A stretch of DNA of 64,000 nucleotides from DATKZS01 sp035527835 [NCBI: bacterium] (GTDB lineage: Bacteria; RBG-13-61-14), in contig DATKZS010000071.1 of NCBI GenBank assembly GCA_035527835.1, forward strand, positions 11,285 through 75,284, in the 5' to 3' direction. The translations under genes and the position numbers were made by a program. The notes under the pieces were generated by a model. That model had not been told where the DNA came from. It was given only the letters and a program-made list of their open reading frames with translations, and did no database searches. This document shows positions 62,976-64,000 of this stretch, piece by piece; positions within the stretch are counted from its first letter, which is position 1; each line of letters begins with the position of its first letter.

Positions 62976-63250
62976 TTTCTCCCTTTGCGCTTTTTCGTTC
63001 GAACCAGGTATTTCTCCGCCGCCGCCCAATCAATCGCCCGGTCTTTTTCCTTGAGCGCCTTGTCAGCCTCCCGGATGTCAATCTCATCCTCCAACCGCTC
63101 CAACAGCTCCGCGTCCGCGACCGGCACGATCACCGCCAGCGCCTTGTTCCGCCGCTGGATCGTGATCCTCTCCCCCCCGTAAGCCACCCGACCCACCAGC
63201 TCGGATAGCTCCCGCCGCACCTGGGCCATCGTGTATCCCTTCATAACCAT
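62972..63250 (-). CDS. Phd/YefM-type antitoxin
   Basis: About 92 residues. MKGYTMAQVRRELSELVGRVAYGGERITIQRRNKALAVIVPVADAELLERL in pieces is the Phd/YefM N-terminal DNA-binding domain, followed by a charged toxin-binding tail (EDEIDIREADKALKEKD). GGAGG precedes the ATGs at 63250 and 63244; either may be used. It probably represses its own promoter together with the toxin at the palindrome just upstream. Confidence 0.85.
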   Translation of the reverse strand: MVMKGYTMAQVRRELSELVGRVAYGGERITIQRRNKALAVIVPVADAELLERLEDEIDIREADKALKEKDRAIDWAAAEKYLVRTKKRKGRK

Positions 63251-63267
63251 CCCGCCTCCAGTTTTGA

Positions 63268-63291
63268 CATGATCATCATCATGTACATGAT
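63268..63291 (-). promoter_or_regulatory. Candidate antitoxin operator
   Basis: The perfect palindrome ATCATGTACATGAT (63278-63291) and an overlapping near-palindrome ACATGATCATCATGT (63268-63282) lie 18-41 bases upstream of the antitoxin ATG. Such repeated CATGAT half-sites fit autoregulation by a Phd/YefM-type pair. Confidence 0.6.
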
Positions 63292-63365
63292 AACCAATCT
63301 TCACCATTCGTCAAGTCCCCTCAATCAACCGGCCTCACGGCGCGCCGTGAGCGATCAAACGGCGG

Positions 63366-63554
63366 ATGTTAAATGTTAAGACCCGCCCCTGCTTCCTGAA
63401 GGGCCGCGTGCCCCGAAGGGGCTCCTTAACTTGAGCCCAGGGTTGGCCGTCTCCGGCCTACCCTGGGGTGCGACACGCGTAACATATGATCTTCCCCGAA
63501 GGGGATATTTAAAACACGCCGCGATCATCCCACAGCGTATGTTAAATGTTAAGA
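63366..63554. repeat. Pair of 16-bp direct repeats
   Basis: ATGTTAAATGTTAAGA occurs at 63366-63381 and 63539-63554, bracketing the right 73-bp repeat. Apart from these repeats and copy 3, the last 700 bases of the window contain no gene that I can support. Confidence 0.6.
63438..63510. repeat. 73-bp direct repeat, right copy
   Basis: Second copy of the repeat at 62629-62701, in the same orientation, with five mismatches. Together the two copies bracket the toxin-antitoxin operon, as if the operon sat inside a duplicated unit. Confidence 0.85.
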
Positions 63555-63655
63555 TCCCGGTCTTCCGACTGGATACCCCACAAGCTATCCTGCTCCCGAG
63601 CCGGGAAAAGGGGACAAGAAACTGGAATGAAAATTGAAAATCTTGCGTATTGGGT

Positions 63656-63917
63656 CACTCTTGTCCAAAATAGGCCGCAAGAAAACCGCCAAGACGCCAA
63701 GAGCGCCAAGGGTCGCCAAGTAAATCATGATGTTTCTTTGCGGCCCGGCAAAGAACAGCTCCTGAGCGTTGGCCCCAACCGGCTTGGCGAACCGGCCGAC
63801 GGGAGCGCCAAGCAAGAAACATTCGCACCCAAGCCCTCTTAAAATAGTGTTTAAAAATAATCCTTGGCGTTCTTGGTGCCTTCGCGGTTTTCCGGTCCGT
63901 TTATTTTGGACAGCACT
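63656..63917. mobile_element. MITE-like inverted-repeat element, copy 3
   Basis: Ends GTCCAAAATA (63663-63672) and TATTTTGGAC (63902-63911) with the same internal structure as copies 1 and 2, and scattered substitutions (for example a changed right arm: GTTCTTGGTGCCTTCGCGG). No clear target-site duplication is visible around it. The remaining 80 bases of the window show nothing further. Confidence 0.8.
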
Positions 63918-64000
63918 GATTTTTTGACATTGTTTTTCGGCTGCCCAATAATGGGAGCCGCGGTATCGGGCGCGGGACCGGCGGGGCGGGGGCGCGGAAC

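Overview
The window comes from a GC-rich Gram-negative bacterium. A porin-like protein ending in Phe, a lipoprotein-type penicillin acylase and a Wzz/Wzx/Wzy-type polysaccharide locus all point to an outer membrane. Nothing fixes the taxon. The mix (a corrinoid/Fe-S fragment, response regulators without DNA-binding domains, many intergenic inverted-repeat elements) would suit an uncultured deltaproteobacterium-like (Desulfobacterota) or candidate-phylum genome, but that is inference. No rRNA, tRNA or CRISPR array was seen.

Layout. (1) 1-3.9 kb, minus strand: an SDR oxidoreductase coupled to an MFS transporter, then a CDF metal exporter. (2) 4.1-7.8 kb, plus: a nucleotidyltransferase-fold protein overlapping a GH38 alpha-mannosidase-like enzyme. 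(3) 7.9-13.9 kb, plus: a small secreted protein, a structured leader with a terminator, then a Wzz/tyrosine autokinase with an unusual domain insertion, an O-antigen ligase/polymerase-type protein and a TPR protein. (4) 14.0-38.5 kb, plus: a promoter and leader, a NusG-like antiterminator, then a long surface-polysaccharide locus with WecB-type epimerase, Wzx flippase, Wzy polymerase, five methyltransferases, a pyruvyltransferase-like protein and ten glycosyltransferases, eight of which form four neighbouring paralogous pairs. The locus also holds debris: a flippase N-terminus, a frameshifted CapK-like gene and an asparagine synthase N-terminus. (5) 38.6-45.7 kb, plus, after a terminator: asparagine synthase, a two-domain oxidoreductase, a heparinase II/III-like protein and a WbuB-like glycosyltransferase. 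(6) 46-54.8 kb: an ABC-2 exporter (minus), a YgiQ-type radical SAM protein (plus), a penicillin acylase, a corrinoid Fe-S-like protein and a porin (minus). (7) 54.8-59.8 kb, minus: a two-component cluster with one sensor kinase, four receiver proteins (one with CBS domains, none with a DNA-binding domain) and a Cys-rich small protein. (8) 60-64 kb: a sugar-binding-protein-like gene without signal peptide, a Tat-type nucleoside hydrolase and a RelE/Phd toxin-antitoxin pair between direct repeats.

Regions 3-5 probably work together. The antiterminator would keep transcription going through the long locus, the glycosyltransferases and modifying enzymes build the repeat unit, Wzx and Wzy export and polymerise it, and the kinase sets chain length. 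The decayed fragments and duplicated glycosyltransferases suggest that the locus has been rebuilt repeatedly.

The intergenic DNA is also informative. Three copies of a ~261-bp element with long terminal inverted repeats are present. One is flanked by a 10-bp direct repeat that looks like a target-site duplication, and another sits inside a member of a second inverted-repeat family. The strongest candidates for something new are the domain insertion in the tyrosine kinase, the receiver-only two-component cluster, the stand-alone corrinoid/Fe-S protein and the two nested element families.
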